64,000 nt of DNA from Culex pipiens pallens. Taxonomy: Eukaryota; Arthropoda; Insecta; Diptera; Culicidae. Under the pieces are notes generated by a model. It saw nothing but the letters and a program-made list of their open reading frames with translations, was not told where the DNA came from and did no database searches. The position numbers and the translations under genes are program-made. This document shows positions 9,579 through 21,644 of this stretch, one piece after another. The DNA is taken from contig NC_068939.1 in NCBI RefSeq assembly GCF_016801865.2, positions 154,262,240 to 154,326,239 on the forward strand. Reading direction: 5' to 3'. How positions within the stretch are numbered: position 1 is the first letter of the stretch; each line of letters begins with the position of its first letter.

Positions 9579-11682
9579 TCATCAGTCCGATTTGTACTGA
9601 AAAATTACTCATTTTGATTGCATGTTTTAAGTGCTTTAACTATGTTTAGTCAAACTATCTATGTAGTTATACGAAAGCTGAAGTCTTCCTCTTTCGATTG
9701 GTGGTCCAACCGTCTGGATTGATTCACAGGGAAAAAAGATATAAGCGTTCAAAATGTCCCCTTTTTTAACGCTTAAAAGTGACGCTTTGGATAGAATTTC
9801 TGAACTGGCCCCCCAATATAGTAAGTAGAGACATAGTCCTATGTCAAAAAAAAAAACACTGATTACCATAACATCCCGGAAAATGAATTGGAAATTTTCT
9901 CCGGATGAACTCCCCTGTTCCTTCGGATTAGTGTACCTGCAGGTCTGGAAAAGCTGCAATCGACAGAGATTGCCCGTAGCTTAGTATCTCGGTAGCCTTC
10001 GTGGTCCCAAAACCAGCCCAAGGGGAAACACTTCAATAAAACTCAACTATATAATGTAATTGCGGTGAAATTGAGAGACACAGAAGTGGCCAGCGCAGGT
10101 TTCCTCGGTCTTGGTTGTTCCACGGTGCAGCAGATTGAATTAGAATTGAATGCTAATTTGAATATTTCAATTGATGATAACGGTCGCCTTTGGGTACGGC
10201 CAAGCACGGGCCGATTTTGGACCTCCACGCCACCGTCATTGATAGAGTGGTCACAAGCGCTTTGGTTTATGGGGGTGCCCGCAGTAACAAGTTGTTAAAT
10301 CTACGGCCCCCAAAATGACACAAAACAAAACGAGCCGATAAAAACGCGGAAATGAAACTGTAACTCGAGTGCGCCGCCGCCGAGCAAATTTGTTGTTCAA
10401 AGAGTGGACTACTTACGTACGGGGATACGATCTTGGGCCCGGTTTTCAACGACGAGACGCGACTTCCGGGGAAATGGGCGAGACCAAAACAACAACAAAA
10501 ATGCTTTCGTCCGATAAGCCAAACCACCCATGACACTTGACCATGATGACCATGGCGACTCTCGCCGTAGCGGACATGGTTGAGAAAATTTTGGAATGTC
10601 GACCCGGAGTAATGCTAATGTGTCGGCGCACTTGGGCACAGGGTTGGTTGAAATACTGTGAATGCCTAACATCCTTCAAGCATTGAGGTCCAATACTTCC
10701 AAATTTCACTGTGAGGCAAACAATACCCAGCTTTTGGAACCCCTAAAAGTCCCACATACGACGACCCCAACAAAGACCTCAACAGTGCATATGCGAGTCA
10801 AACTTTGCCCCTTACAGTCTTTCGAAAAGTGCACTTGAACGGCGACAAAAGAAACTATCAGTGGCAGCAACCACTCCACTGGTGAGTTGCACTTGGGAGA
10901 TGGCGTCTGAATCGACTGCTGAACTTCAAGAAAGGCGTTGGATCGCGCATAAAAAGCTCCTTTCGAGTACACAGTTGAAAACAATTAAAACTTGTTGCAA
11001 ACTTGTTAAGATAGTTTTAACAGAGATTATTTTCAACCATTTCATACTGTGTAGTTCAAACATCCGTCAACAACTAAAACACTCTGAAGGTGTGAAAAAT
11101 GTCGAGAGGGTTCTCTGAATCGGCTCAAGAATGCTGGAAATTTGGTGTGAACAGTGGTATCGGGTATGCTATTGATACCGACCTCTCATTGCCTTCTTTG
11201 TAGTGGAGCTATTATCGAACAAGTGCAGAAATTTGCACGATTTTTTTGATTATGTTTGCAAAGTTGAGCTTTTTTTTTTTGATCGATTGATTGATATTTT
11301 CTATGATATAAAAACCATTCCATTTCCATTGAGACCATTTGAAATTTTTCTATCTCTAAAGCAAAAAATCAGCAAATGTTGAATCTTTGCTCTTATTTAT
11401 TCCAACGAAGAAATTCCAATCCAGTTCCTATCTAGTTCACAGTCACTTCTAATCAGCAAGCGTGATTCTGAGGTGCCATAATTTTTACAACTAACAACGC
11501 GCTCACAGCGACACGAAGGAAACACCTCATCCGGCCATAATTTTCCGCAACAAGTGACAGACAGTTTGCAGAGAAAAATAGGGTAAAGGTGGCCAATATT
11601 GATCAAGTTTAAGTTCACAAATTTAAGGAGATCAAAAATTCTTAAGTATTTTTGTTATAATAAACAAAAAAAAAATACTCAT
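9579..11682. other. Unassigned DNA, partly GC-balanced
   Basis: No protein family is recognisable on either strand. A stretch at about 10125-10180 is dense in AATT/TAAT cores. The 77-codon frame at 10065-10298 (+) and the frames at 10267-10984 (-) show no familiar domain or splice framework. The stretch may be regulatory or old repeat. Confidence 0.5.
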
Positions 11683-11950
11683 GAGCAATACCAGCTCAAA
11701 TCTGGAATTTTTCCTGTACTTATGTACCCGACCTTCTCCGATTTCAATGAAACTTCGTATCCTAGCCCTATATAAGCTATTTTTGTGAATATGAAGCCAA
11801 TTGTACTCGAAAATGAGATTTGAGAATATTTGAATATTTTTGTATTTTGTGATTTAAAAACAACTGTACATCGAAGCCGTTGCATTGTATCAAAAAGTGG
11901 TCAAAGAAAAACTTGTAGGAAATTGGACGGGCTTTCAAAAAGAGTCTCCA
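11683..11950 (+). mobile_element. Foldback family 3, left half only
   Basis: It starts GAGCAATACCAGCTC and matches the left arm of the complete family 3 copy at 62576-63216. Shared phrases include GTACCCGACC and AAAAGTGGTCAAAGA. The inverted partner arm is absent, so this copy is broken. Confidence 0.75.
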
Positions 11951-12015
11951 TATTGATCATTGTCCAATCCTTGTTGAGATATAGCGGTTTTAAAAATAAA
12001 AATGTTGCAATAATA

Positions 12016-12068
12016 GTCCGGGAACCATGGTGTAGGGGTAAGCGTGGTTGCCTGTCACCCAGTCGGCT
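12016..12068 (+). mobile_element. SINE head fragment
   Basis: The box A part of the two-tRNA SINE (GTAGGGGTAAGCGTGGTTGC) is present up to the CAGTCGGCTT motif. It is cut off where the next foldback begins. Confidence 0.65.
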
Positions 12069-13706
12069 TGGCAGCTGTCCATACAAAAATGGTATGTAAA
12101 TATTCAAACAGCTGTAACTTTTGAGTGAATTTTCTGATCAATTTGGTGTCTTCGGCAAAGTTGTAGGTATTGTTGAGGACAATTGAGATTGCCGATTTTT
12201 TTATTAACTTTTTTTCACAAAAACTCAATTTCCCTAAATGTTTTAGGGGACAAAAATCCGCATAGTCAAAAAATCTGAAAATGAAAAAAATGATTTTTTG
12301 AAAAAATAGTGATTTTTGATAAAATCAAAATTACATTCGAAACAAAATTTGATATAATTTTTTATGTAAAATTGAATTTGCAATCGAAAAGTATTTTAAA
12401 GATATTTTGATGAAGGGCTCCATTTTCAAGATATAGCCACCGAAAATTTGATTTTAGCGAAATATTTGAAGTTTTTCGATTTTTAAAAATAGTGAGTTTT
12501 CTAATGCCAATATCTCAGCAACTAATGGTACGATTTTCAATGATTAAACATGAAACATTTGTAAAAATTTTCGATCTTTTCGAAAAAAATATTTTCAGAT
12601 TTTTTTAATCAACACATACATTTGAAGAGGGCGTAATATTGAATGTTTGGCCCTTTTGGCCCAATTTTATAGCAAATTTTCTGAACTCTTTAAAAAAATA
12701 TTTTTAGAAATGGTCACTCATTATCACTATTTTTAAAAATCAAAAAAACTGAAAATATTTCGCTAAAATTAAACTTTTGGTAGCTGCATCTTGAAAACGG
12801 AGCCCAATAACAAAAAATCTGTGAAGTACTTTTCGACTGCAAATTCAATTTTACATAAAAATATATGTAGAATTATGATTTGTACAAAATTTTGATTATT
12901 TTCAAAAATCACTGTTTTTTTCAAAAAATCGTGAATCGGTGGCAAATTTTTTGACGCGTCTGAAAAACCTGTATCATTTTCTCTTTCAAAACGGTGGCGC
13001 AGAAATGTCCGTCCAAAAGGGGTGCTGCAAAAAAACTTATTATTTTCGAACAAATCAGCAACGAATTACAAGTTTGATAGTCGAACTACACTTAAAAGTT
13101 GGTTTTGTTATTTGTTTTTGAAAAACCACGTGTTTTTTTACGAAAGTGCCAAAAATATTCGTAATTACCTTTTGCCTCTTGGTGGCGCTTTGTATTAGTA
13201 TGTGTGTGGTCGATGTTTGCGGACGTGCACGCTAAACACAGAACAGTGAGAACTAGCGAAAATGCCTCACTTTCTGCTGATACAAGTCGCCATATTGAAA
13301 TTGCTTGAAGATTCATACCCGTGCTATGGCTCAAAAGTTGCGGATTTTTGTACCCTAAAACATATCAAAAAATCTCGAAAATCAAAAATACGTATTTTGG
13401 GAAATTGAGTTTTTGTGAAAAAAAAGTTATTTAAAAAATCGGTTTGTGTTTTTTTCTCAATAGTCCTCAACAATACCTACAACTTTGCCGAAGACACCAA
13501 ATTGATCAGAGAATTTACTCAAAAGTTACAGCTGTTTGAATATTTACATACCATTTTTGTATGGACAGTTGCCAACATTTTATGGAGACTTGTATGGCTG
13601 AACCAATGACACAAAATAGCTTCTTTGGTCATAGGGAAGGCCCCCAAAAAATTTGAGCCAAATAAAAAAAAAAGCCAAAATCGGTCGATTTCGAAGAGAA
13701 TTACTC
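12069..13706. mobile_element. Foldback element related to family 1, left end missing
   Basis: Left-arm text beginning GGCAGCTGTCCATAC, with TTGGTGTCTTCGGCAAAG, returns inverted at about 13485-13580. The element runs to a right end GAGAATTACTC (13696-13706) resembling the family 1 and 2 ends. The arms have diverged more than in the 16.7-kb copy, so it is older. A stretch at about 13120-13320 is unmatched between the arms. Confidence 0.75.
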
Positions 13707-13795
13707 ATCCTGAAATTTTCGTGAGTCTTTTTGTATTATCTTGTATTATCTTAGGCTATTTCTTAAAAAAAAACCTGATAACTTCAATTATTTTT

Positions 13796-14320
13796 GCCTT
13801 CCTCACCTCACTGAGGCAAGGCTATAAAATCACTCGAAAAATGAACTTCTTAAATACACGTTCTAGATATACCTTCACGTATACCTATCGACTCAGAATC
13901 AAATTCTGAACAAATGTCTGTGGGGATGTGTGTAGATATGATTTTTTTCCATTTTTTTTTATCTCAGAACTGGCTGAACCGAATTTGGCCGGATCCGCCT
14001 TATTCTGTTCCTTTTGGGGTCCCCTAAGACCCTATTAAATTTTATTCTGTTTAGTAAAGTATTTAAAAAGTTATGCCAAGAAAAAGATTTTTGTAGATAC
14101 AAAAAAGGGTGATTTTTTGCATAACCTCAAAAGGCCGGGTCTTTTTGTTTACGTGCGAGAGTTGCGCCAGATGCGAAACGCCCGGTTGCCACATCGCTTC
14201 AAATGAGAGTCTGCATGTTTTCTGGAAAAGTCTGTATCAGGTATATATTTTTTTCATAAACTTATTTTCATTATTACTTTGTAAATGTGAGGAAGGCACC
14301 ACCCACCTAATGGTGGATTA
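13796..14320 (+). mobile_element. GCCTTCCTCAC-ended non-autonomous element
   Basis: The ends GCCTTCCTCAC (13796-13806) and GTGAGGAAGGC (about 14287-14297) form an 11-bp inverted terminal repeat. The text after the left end (GGCAAGGCTATAA, then ATGAAC) matches, inverted, the right end of the composite at 51580-54340. No protein is encoded. Confidence 0.6.
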
Positions 14321-16692
14321 AGAAACGTTTTTATTAAAATTATCGCAATTCGGAAGTCAACTATTCGAAATGGATAGTGATGTTCTCTCGGAATGAGCTG
14401 TCAAGCTAATTTTTGAAATTTCGGATTTAAAGATTGTTTTAACACCATTAAAATCGATCGAAATATAATTTCACTAAAATCTGAATCAAAACATAAGTAA
14501 ACCCAACATTGTTTAACGTACCCTGCAAGGGAAGAAGCCGCAATTGTCTCAAACCCGGGTGCGTAACGACAAAATTGCACTACTTTACTTTTTCTTCCCT
14601 GTCACCTGCGTGCTGTCACCGACAGCGGCAGAGTCGTTCAGCTCACAGAGCAGCGGAGATGGTTGTCATCATTAGTGCGAGATCAAACGCACTGTTGGCG
14701 ACATCGGTGACGAAATTAGCGTATTAATGGTTGGGTAATATTTTGATATGTCATATTTTCGAAATATTATTTCAAAAATTCAAGTCATGCTTTTATTTTT
14801 GCTGTAAGCTTAATTTTTTTTCCTTTAAAAAAATCGCCATTTTCAATAATGAAGCTAGCGGACCGACAAAATAAAAATAAATAATTCCGCCTAGATTAAG
14901 TTGTGTAGCAGCTAAACGGTGCATATGTCATCTCCGGGCACACCAACACGGGTTGACAGCGATGGCGCAATTTGCCCGGCCAGGTAAAATGAGTGGTAAC
15001 GACCCGGTAGTGTAAAGCCCGACGACGACGGCAGCCGGGAAGGACGCTGCACTGATAGGTGATTGGATAATAATGGTAATCAGCGTCAGATAGATTGTTT
15101 ACTTTTCACGCCCGGGGGTTGCAGGTGGCGAGAGGGAGGGCGCGAAAATAAATTATGGTGGCAATTGGAAGGGGATTTGTTTTATGTTAATGATAAAAAA
15201 CAAAAAACTTTTCAGACAAGTTTTATTTTTCCTTAACATAAATTTTATTTGTTGGAAAATATTTTTTAAAAGTAGATTGTTGAATAATTTGTTTGAAGAA
15301 AACCTTCTAGTAGGAATTTCAATTCCCTAAAACTTTTTCGAAGGGTACAAAATGATCCGAGTTAGTCCTGATCCAGCAATATTTTATTGAGAACAAAATC
15401 TAATGTTTGAAAAGTGCAGTTTCTTCCTTGAATGGATAGCGTTTATGGGTATCAATTACACCACGTTTGTTCCGGCCAACCCTTCCGCGGCACAGAATCC
15501 ACCGTTCAACATCAGAACTCATCAAACCAAACCACATTGTAGCACAAAAACCTCCAGGTACCGGTGCAACTTACCTGTAAATAGAGAGAGAAAGGGAAAA
15601 AAGCTATATTAAAACGCTATAATCATATTTCACGAAATTAATAACTGACTAATCCATTCGAAAGCCCTTAGCATCTCTCTCCCTCAACTAACGAGCATTC
15701 GGGCCAAGCCGTCCCAACTCTCTTCTCCCACGTGGTTTAAATTAATCCCATCCACGCGGACTCATCAACGACTTGGAACCTGCTGCCCTACATAGTACGT
15801 GAAGTTGTACAAACTTAATCCAACGTTCATCCACAAACAATCCGCCGCAAGGAACTCCTCACGGTTGAAACTAGATCACCGCTCGGGGTACGGCACACGA
15901 TTAGGCTCCGGCCCCGTTTTTTCTCTCTCTTCTACGCCGCAGTCTAAAAGCAAATTTGCCCTGGAATTTCCGCCCTGTTGATGGGCGCTGTTTTCCCTCC
16001 CCAGTGGAAAAACTACCTCTTCCAGAAGCGAAACACCAAGATGAAGAAGAACACTCCTTTTGTTGGCCGACACTGGCTCCCCCTCGTTACCCAAGTGGTG
16101 GCGCCCTGCCCGCCCCGGAATTTCCCCGGGAAAGTGAGGGAAAATCGTTTTAAATCGGCGCAACTTATGCGCAAATTGGTGGGTGAAACCGCAGCATTAA
16201 TCTTACCGGCCGCCCGCTTTGCGCTGGTGGTGCTGGTTGGTTATGGACGGGCGCTATGCAGTTAACACCTGGCCATATGTTTGGTGAGGGGGAGGGAGGG
16301 GAAGAGTTGGTCGGATTGAATGAACTGTGAGAAAATTCACTTGAGGGAAAGAATCCAATCAATGGGAGTTTTGTTTGAAATGGCTTGAATTGTTGTAAGA
16401 AAGCAAACATTTTATAGAAATTGGAAATTTCATAATAAAAAAAAAAACATTTATTCAGCTCATAAAAATGATGAAAAACCCAACAAATTTCAAGTGCAAA
16501 AAACAGCTGAAGAAAATGATTATCGATTTCAATTTCAAACGCAGGAAGGAAAGCAACAGCCTCTGAGGGAAGGAACTGCAAGGCACAATTTGAGTGCCGC
16601 GTTATTTGTTCACACCGAGAGAGACTTGGGCGGCCGATACATGCGCAAGTGGAAGAGAAACCCTTAGCTTGTATTTTGTTAATTAATTTTAT
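14321..16692. other. Unassigned DNA with GC-rich patches and splice-like signals
   Basis: GC-rich patches lie at about 14930-15150 and 15850-16270. Several short open frames overlap on both strands at 15799-16581 but match nothing I know. A strong acceptor-like pyrimidine tract ends CGCCGCAG near 15942 (+). The best splice-like signal is on the minus strand at 15575. These could be intronic or regulatory parts of a gene outside the window. Confidence 0.45.
15569..15606 (-). promoter_or_regulatory. Candidate recursive splice site
   Basis: On the minus strand a long pyrimidine tract (plus-strand purines at about 15583-15602) ends in TTTACAG immediately followed by GTAAGTTG. The junction is between 15575 and 15574. 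An acceptor fused to a perfect donor is the form of a zero-length exon used to remove very long insect introns in steps. The host gene would lie on the minus strand and extend beyond this window. Confidence 0.45.
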
Positions 16693-16696
16693 ATAT

Positions 16697-18626
16697 GAGC
16701 AATTCTCTACGAAATCGGTCTTTTTTCTTCAATTTTAATTTTTGTATTTTTTAATCCGGCTGAAACTTTTTTGGTGCCTTCGGTATGCCCAAAGAAGCCA
16801 TTTTGCATCATTAGTTTGTCCATATAATTTTCCATACAAATTCGGCAGCTGTCCATACAAAAATGATGTATGAAAATTCAAAAATCTGTATCTTTTGAAG
16901 GAATTTTTTGATCGATTTGGTGTCTTCGGCAAAGTTGTAGGTATGGATACGGACTACACTGGAAAAAATAATACACGGTAAAAAAAAATTTGGTGATTTT
17001 TTTATTTAACTTTTTATCACTAAAACTTGATTTACAAAAAAACACTATTTTTAATTTTTTTTATTTTTTGATATGTTTTAGAAGACATAAAATGCCAACT
17101 TTTCAGAAATTTCCAGGTTGTGCAAAAAATCACTGACCGAGTTATGAATTTTTTAATCAATACTGATTTTTTCAAAAAATCGAAATTTTGGTCGTAAAAA
17201 TTTTTCAACTTCATTTTTCGATGTAAAATCAAATTTGCAATCAAAAAGTACTTTACTAAAATTTTGATAAAGTGCACCGTTTTCAAGTTATAGCCATATT
17301 TAAGTGACTTTTTTGAAAATAGTCGCAGTTTTTCATTTTTTTAAATTAGTGCACATGTTTGCCCAGTTTTGAAAAAAATATTTTTGAAAAGCTGAGAAAA
17401 TTCTCTATATTTTGCTTATTCGGACTATGTTGATACGACCTTTAGTTGCTGAGATATTGCAATGCAAAGGTTTAAAAACAGGAAAATTGATGTTTTCTAA
17501 GTTTCACCCAAACAACCCACCATTTTCTATCGTCAATATCTCAGCAACTAATGGTCCGATTTTCAATGTTAATATATGAAACAATTGTGAAATTTTCCGA
17601 TCTTTTCGAAAAAAATATTTTTGGAATTTTCAAATCAAGACAAACATTTTAAAAGGGTGTAATATTGAATGTTTGGCCTTTGTGAAATGTTAGTCTTGAT
17701 TTGAAAATTCCAAAAATATTTTTTTCGAAGAGATCGGAAAATTTCACAAATGTTTCATATATTAACATTGAAAATCGGACCATTAGTTGCTGAGATATTG
17801 ACGATAGAAAATGGTGGGTTGTTTGGGTGAAACTTAGAAAACATCAATTTTCCTGTTTTTAAACCTTTGCATTGCAATATCTCAGCAACTAAAGGTCGTA
17901 TCAACAAAGTCCAAATAAGCAAAATATAGAGAATTTTCTCAGCTTTTCAAAAATATTTTTTTCAAAACTGGGCAAACATGTGCACTAATTTAAAAAAATG
18001 AAAAACTGCGACTATTTTCAAAAAAGTCACTTAAATATGGCTATAACTTGAAAACGGTGCACTTTATCAAAATTTCAGTAAAGTACTTTTTGATTGCAAA
18101 TTTGATTTTACATCGAAAAATGAAGTTGAAAAATTTTTACGACCAAAATTTCGATTTTTTGAAAAAATCAGTATTGATTAAAAAATTCATAACTCGGTCA
18201 GTGATTTTTTGCACAACCTGGAAATTTCTGAAAAGTTGGCATTTTATGCCTTCTAAAACATATCAAAAATAAAAAAAATTAAAAATAGTGTTTTTTTGTA
18301 AATCAAGTTTTAGTGATAAAAAGTTAAATAAAAAATCACCAAATTTTTTTTACCGTGTATTATTTTTTTCCAGTGTAGTCCGTATCCATACCTACAACTT
18401 TGCCGAAGACACCAAATCGATCAAAAAATTCCTTCAAAAGATACAGATTTTTGAATTTTCATACATCATTTTTGTATGGACAGCTGCCGAATTTGTATGG
18501 AAAATTATATGGACAAACTAATGATGCAAAATGGCTTCTTTGGGCATACCGAAGGCACCAAAAAAGTTTCAGTCGGATTAAAAAATACAAAAAAAATCGA
18601 ATGACCGAAATCCTAGAGAACTGCTC
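16697..18626. mobile_element. Foldback element family 1, complete
   Basis: This 1930-bp inverted repeat has arms of about 0.9 kb that meet near 17660 around AATATTGAATGTTTGGCC. The ends are GAGCAATTCTCT and AGAGAACTGCTC, flanked by ATAT (16693-16696, 18627-18630). Arm identity is very high by eye. The frames at 17032-17286 (-) and 18048-18768 (+) are the same repeat read from opposite arms. No transposase is present. Confidence 0.9.
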
Positions 18627-18630
18627 ATAT

Positions 18631-20751
18631 TGCAAAACCAATCATTTGAGCAAACGATTTTTACATCTTTTTTTCGAGATTGTTTACCTTTTTTTTTATT
18701 TCACTGAAACTTTGTGTCCTATGTCAAAAGAAGCTATTTTGCATAATCACCATCCAAGTCTATTTTAATTTTGCGTGTTGTTCATGTTAAATGGGCATGT
18801 AAATATTACAAAATTGTAAAAAAAAGTTGTAAATTATGTTAAGAACACATTGGCCCGAAGAAAAACTGATAATTGTTTCGATATTCTGAAATGAAAACCT
18901 TGAGGTAGGTGAAAAATTCCAGTATAGTAAGCTGTGAAATTGCGTAATTCGATCTTTTCAAATAAAAAAAATAATAATAATAATAATATCCGAGGATAAT
19001 CAAGACTATAGCCTAGATTATCCTCGGTATTCTGTGTACTTCTCTTTTTAATATTGAGATAAATTTAATTTCCCGATACCCAATCTGAGTTTCATTTCAG
19101 ATTGTTTTCGTGTATCTTTTCAATATTTTTCTTTAAAATCCAACTTCATCTAATTGAATTTTTCGTCTATAGGCCCTGGTTGAAGTCGAGGCAGGTAAAA
19201 AATAATCAAAATTCTAGCCTGTAGGTAAAAAGTATTAAAAAAATATTAAAGATGCAAGATTTATTTAGAAAAAATATGTTTTCAAAGGGTTGGTGTTATA
19301 CCAAAGGCCAAAATTTTTTTTCTCTTGTTGTCTTATTATTGATTGTAGAGCTAACGTAAGACCAAGATAACACCCAAAATGTCAGTGATGAAATGATGAA
19401 AAACTGCATTATGTTTTTAAAAGGCAATCAACTATTTAAATTTGATTAAAATTAGGTCGTAAAACTCGAATTTAATGTTAGCAATAAAAAAATAAGAAAT
19501 ACAAAAAAATGTCCCAAACAAACCTTAGGATAATAGAAATGTTTAAAAATTAAGTTTGTTTGTACATTGCGCCGTTTACCCTAAACATTAGATTTGTTTC
19601 GAGATGAATCAAGAAACTTCGGATAATCGAGGCTTCGAATAATCGAGTCTGGAATGTACTAGAATTACATTATATTTATAATTATGTTTTTTAATTGCAA
19701 CATTTTAGGCCGCAGCAAATATTTTTTATATTGTATTATCTCGACTCTGACTACAGCCGAGGGGTTGGTTAAAAAAATAAAAAATAAAGTAGGAAAAATG
19801 AAATTACGAATCATGGTATCAGCATTTAAATGAAAAATTTATTTAAAAATTTATTTAAAATTAATTGTACACCTATTCAGTTGTTTTGCAATCATTAGTT
19901 TTCAAAATAACGAACAATTGACAAAAATATACTTTTTACGAAAACATTTTTTTCTGCAGTAAGGCCGTTGTAAATATTTTTTGAAGTTTTTTTTATCAAA
20001 GTCGGGCAAAAAAATATAAAAACTGAAATAACAAGCCTAGATTTTAACATTTGTATGAAAAAAGTGTATTAAAATGCATTTTTCACGCGCCCAGTTGCTT
20101 TCCAATCATTAGTTTTCAAAATATCGAGGTATCGACGGATATTGAAAAAAAATACATAAACTTTAAAAAAATTTGCAACGGCCTAATATACAGTGAAATT
20201 TATTAAAATTTCAAAATATTTACAGAAGAGCGAAAACATGATTATCAACGCAGAACAATTTATTTGAGATTTTTTTTTCAGTTGATGAGATTTCAATTTT
20301 CATTAAAATTCTGATGTTTTTGGAAAACATATATTTTGCTCCCTGATTTTCCGGACCAAATGTAAACAGGGGACGACATAAACTTATGTAATATTTCCAA
20401 TGGGCTTACCTGCTACTTTTGGGGATAATTGTGTGCAAGGAGAGTGACACATTATTTTTAAAAATGTTTTGAAGTATGATTTCTAGTTGAATTTAACTGT
20501 CAGCAAAAAATAAAACTATCTTTGGAAATCTTCAATGAAATGTTTGTTTTATAAAAGGCCAATATTTGAATCTTCCATTTATCAACTTATCATTTTCAAC
20601 TAAAAGCCATTTTTCTGTAAATTTTAACAAAATTTTTGACACTGAGCATGTTTCTTGATGTTTTTTTGGAACATCGAAAAGTAAAAGCTTCTTAAAAATA
20701 TTAGTCGTTATTTGAAAATTGAACATTTTACAAAAAAAAAAGAATATGTAT
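18631..20751. other. AT-rich unassigned DNA
   Basis: It contains a 14-bp perfect hairpin at about 18989-19032 (CCGAGGATAATC arms). It also holds a partial TA-type MITE right end at about 19618-19660 that resembles the CAGTCCAGACTCGATTATCC family. No gene is visible. Confidence 0.55.
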
Positions 20752-21640
20752 GGGTAATTCTCTACCAACTCACACGAAATCGGGAAAAGTTGCCCCGACC
20801 CCTCTTCGATTTGCGTGAAACTTTGTCTTAAGAGATAACTTTTGTCCCTGATCACGAATCCGGGGTCCGTTTTTTTATATCTTGTGACGGAGGGGCGGTA
20901 CGACCCCTTCCATTTTTGAACATGCGAAAAAAGAGGTGTTTTTCAATAATTTACAGCCTGAAATGGTGATGAGATAGAAATTTGGTGTCAATGGGACTTT
21001 TATGTAAAATTAGATAAATAAAAGTTGGTCGTCATCGATCATGGCCGTTCATGGTCACCCGCGACAGACACGGACGACGAAACAAAGAGAAACGCAAAAA
21101 GTAACTTTTTCAAAACTTTTTTTCGTAAAATCGCGATAACTCGTGATGTTTATAAGCAAACCCCTTATGTCTATATATCAAAATTTTTGTAATTGTCTGC
21201 TCTACAACTTTGTAAAACATTGTTACACTCTAAAAAATAACCCTGCAAAGTTAGAAAAAACACGAAATTTTAAAATGAAAAATTGTGTTCTAAATGAAAA
21301 AATTACCCTTCTGGGCCAATGAAGATTCGAAAAGTACATTAAATTTCTAAATTTTTTTACAGTCGAGTAACGGAAAATGGGAGTATTTTTAAAACTTTTT
21401 TTTAAACCCTTTGACACCAAATTTCTATCTCATCACCATTTCAGGCTGCAAATTATTGAAAAACACCTCTTTTTTCGCATGTTCTAAAATGGAAGGGGTC
21501 GTACTGCCCCTCCGTCACGAGATATCAAAAACGGACCTCGGATTCGTGATTAGGGACAAAAGTTACCTCTTAGGACAAAGTTTCACGCAAATCGAAGAGG
21601 GGTCGGGGCAACTGCTGTGTGAGTTGGCGGAGAATTATCC
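20752..21640. mobile_element. Foldback family 2, internally deleted copy
   Basis: The ends are GGGTAATTCTCTACC and GGAGAATTATCC, flanked by GTAT (20748-20751, 21641-21644). The left arm is shorter than in the 44.3-kb copy, giving 889 bp. The frames at 20532-20855 and 21411-21671 belong to it. Confidence 0.88.
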
Positions 21641-21644
21641 GTAT

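Noticed and set aside
15799..16581. Overlapping frames with acceptor-like tracts near 15942 and 16012
   Set aside because: The acceptors look good, but I found no matching donor that gives a sensible exon, and the peptides are unfamiliar.
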